Source: Pseudoalteromonas luteoviolacea
GTDB lineage: Bacteria; Pseudomonadota; Gammaproteobacteria; Enterobacterales; Alteromonadaceae
Direction: 5' to 3'
Assembly: GCF_001696455.1 (NCBI RefSeq)
Contig: NZ_MAUJ01000008.1
Location: forward strand, 188,501-252,500
DNA length: 64,000 bases
Shown piece by piece: positions 62,646 to 64,000 of the stretch. Below the pieces are notes generated by a model. It was not told the DNA's origin. It ran no database searches and saw only the letters and a program-made list of their open reading frames with translations. How positions within the stretch are numbered: position 1 is the first letter of the stretch; every line of letters begins with the position of its first letter. Made by a program: the position numbers and the translations under genes.

Positions 62646-63893
62646 ATGGACGTCGTAAAATCAAAAGCTGTCATGCCAAAACACGCTCTCAAGAGAAAAA
62701 TCATGGCTATGGTCGTCTTTGCCTCTGGGCTAGGCGGTGTGTTTCACTTTACTTCATCAACAAGTGCCACCAGCTTGCAACAAAACAGTTTGATTGTTGC
62801 AGCAGTTCAGCGGGGGGATTTAGCTATTCAGGTAGATGGATATGGCGTCCTACGCTCCAATCAACAAAAGCTGTTAAGTGCACAAAGTAGTGCCACGGTC
62901 AGTGAAATCCTGCTGCGTCCAGGTGCGGTTGTTGCACCCGACTCTGTGATTTTAAGAATGCAAGATCCCGACCTGAAACAGTCGATTGAAACAGCACGCA
63001 TGGCACTTGAAGAGCAAGAGGCTAATTTGCGTCGTCAAAAGCTTGCCAACCAGCGAGAGCGTTTGTCTGAAAAAGCCACGCAAGCGCAATTAGAAAGCGA
63101 GTATCAATCGCTGGTGCTACGTCGCCAAGCACAGCAAGTGCTTCGGGAACAAGGCGTTATCCCTGCCATTGATGTAAAAACTGCCGAGCTCGAAGAACAG
63201 CAACTCGGTGCACGTACCGAATTGCAGCGCCAACGCATTTCGCAACTGGCACAATTACACCAAGAAGACATCGAAATATCTCAACAGCAGGTAAACCAAG
63301 CGCGCTCAAATTTGGCAAGACTAGAGCAACGCGCTCAGCAACTCGAAGTCACTGCCGGGATCAGCGGCACTATCCAACGCCTCGCGGTTGAGCTTGGTCA
63401 AAGCGTGTCGGCAGGACAAGAATTAGCACAAGTGGGGAGCAACTCAGACTTACAAGCGCTGATCCGCGTACCGCAGTCAAAAGCGGAGCAAATAAAAGTC
63501 GGACAATCCGCAACTATCGATACCCGACGTGAACGCGTTCCTGCGGCCGTTACTCGGATCACGCCACAAGTGCAAGATGGCACTATCGAAGTGGAACTGT
63601 CTTTTACCGAGGGAGTACCTGAGTCGGCTAGACCAGAATTAAGCGTAGAAGCTGAGATCCTCACAAATCAATTAAGCAACACTTTATATGTCGAGCGACC
63701 AGCAAATAAACAAGCCCATAGCGCAACCGAGCTTTACATCATCGACGGGGATCAAGCTGTTGCAACCACAGTGCGATTCGGCGAAGACGCAGGTCGACAC
63801 TTGCAAATTCTACAAGGTGCGCAAGAAAACCAGCGTGTCATTCTCTCTGATATGACCAAGCACAGTGAACATAAGGCCATCACGTTACTTTGA
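62646..63893 (+). CDS. HlyD-family periplasmic adaptor of an ABC efflux system
   Basis: A 415-residue membrane-fusion protein: one N-terminal membrane anchor (about 19-42), first lipoyl half (GVLRSNQQKLLSAQSSATVSEILLRPGAVV), long coiled-coil hairpin (about 110-235, rich in Gln/Glu/Arg), second lipoyl half (VTAGISGTIQRLAVELGQSVSAGQELAQVGS), beta-barrel and membrane-proximal domain. It is followed 35 nt later by an ABC ATPase gene, which suggests a MacAB-like tripartite pump. Substrate unknown. It lies directly behind a sigma-54-type promoter. Confidence 0.88.
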   Translation: MDVVKSKAVMPKHALKRKIMAMVVFASGLGGVFHFTSSTSATSLQQNSLIVAAVQRGDLAIQVDGYGVLRSNQQKLLSAQSSATVSEILLRPGAVVAPDSVILRMQDPDLKQSIETARMALEEQEANLRRQKLANQRERLSEKATQAQLESEYQSLVLRRQAQQVLREQGVIPAIDVKTAELEEQQLGARTELQRQRISQLAQLHQEDIEISQQQVNQARSNLARLEQRAQQLEVTAGISGTIQRLAVELGQSVSAGQELAQVGSNSDLQALIRVPQSKAEQIKVGQSATIDTRRERVPAAVTRITPQVQDGTIEVELSFTEGVPESARPELSVEAEILTNQLSNTLYVERPANKQAHSATELYIIDGDQAVATTVRFGEDAGRHLQILQGAQENQRVILSDMTKHSEHKAITLL

Positions 63894-63928
63894 ACCCAAT
63901 AACAAGAATTAAAAGAAAGGATTTAAAC

Positions 63929-64000
63929 ATGAAAGAAAGCGTATTAACCATGTCAGGTGTGACCAAAGTATTCAGCACCGAAGAAATGGAAACCCATGCA
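63929..64000 (+). CDS. ABC transporter ATP-binding protein (partial, 5' end only)
   Basis: The first 24 codons of a gene that runs off the right edge: MKESVLTMSGVTKVFSTEEM..., typical of the start of MacB/LolD-type ATPases (GVTKVF before the first strand). AGAAAGGA lies 7 nt before the ATG. Position after the adaptor gene supports the efflux-pump assignment; Walker motifs would lie beyond the window. Confidence 0.75.
   Translation, partial: MKESVLTMSGVTKVFSTEEMETHA

Noticed and set aside
1..64000. tRNA, rRNA, CRISPR arrays, riboswitches, replication origin
   Set aside because: I saw no cloverleaf-like gene, regular spaced repeats, recognisable riboswitch core or DnaA-box cluster. A covariance-model scan would be needed to exclude small RNAs.

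Overview
The window reads as a stretch of core chromosome from a marine gammaproteobacterium. Gene content and order (pilMNOPQ divergent from mrcA; metBL divergent from metJ; rpmE, priA, ftsN, hslVU; hutI/hutC/hutG; a uvrD-tmcA overlap; many chemoreceptors) and the protein sequences point to the Alteromonadales, most likely Pseudoalteromonas or a close relative. That genus call is inference from protein resemblance, not from a search. I see no tRNA, rRNA, CRISPR array, insertion sequence or prophage.

Layout. 1-4608: type IV pilus alignment/secretin operon pilMNOPQ (minus strand; pilQ runs off the left edge). 4835-7282: mrcA. 7374-13728: methionine genes metB-metL with a MetJ operator, metJ, a single-domain malic enzyme and rpmE. 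13984-19044: priA, ftsN, hslVU (behind a sigma-32-type promoter) and a DUF971 gene. 19156-22711: a chemoreceptor, a glycosyltransferase and a PAP2 phosphatase. 22866-29225: rraA, then histidine-utilisation genes hutG, hutI and hutC with a clear HutC operator, interrupted by a degenerate GGDEF/EAL membrane protein. 29486-35296: two chemoreceptors and hemN behind a convincing FNR-type promoter. 35297-39665: a small accessory region with a secreted phospholipase-A2-like protein, a small membrane protein and a three-module secreted lectin-like protein. 39666-44628: the S10 ribosomal protein operon, here cut off from both the spc and str operons. 45128-51388: plsB, tesB, an EVE-domain gene, a potassium channel with a small membrane partner, and cheV. 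51528-57708: uvrD (LexA box upstream), tmcA, an orphan periplasmic binding protein and a CheW-like protein carrying an inserted zinc-sensor (CZB) domain. 57759-59582: typA. 59852-64000: a two-component pair whose NtrC-type regulator lies just upstream of a HlyD/ABC efflux operon; a perfect 14-bp palindrome and a near-consensus -24/-12 promoter sit between them.

Several genes are broken by single-base gaps that restore a full-length protein when one base is added: pilN (near 3142), rplP (two gaps near 40226 and 40215) and plsB (a five-G run at 46156-46160). Because rplP is essential, these are most simply sequence errors, and other small indels may exist in this sequence.

The best candidates for something under-described are the self-contained sigma-54/efflux module at the right end, whose regulator has GAFTDA in place of GAFTGA; the binding-protein plus CheW-CZB pair; and the secreted PLA2-like and lectin proteins in the accessory region beside the S10 operon.
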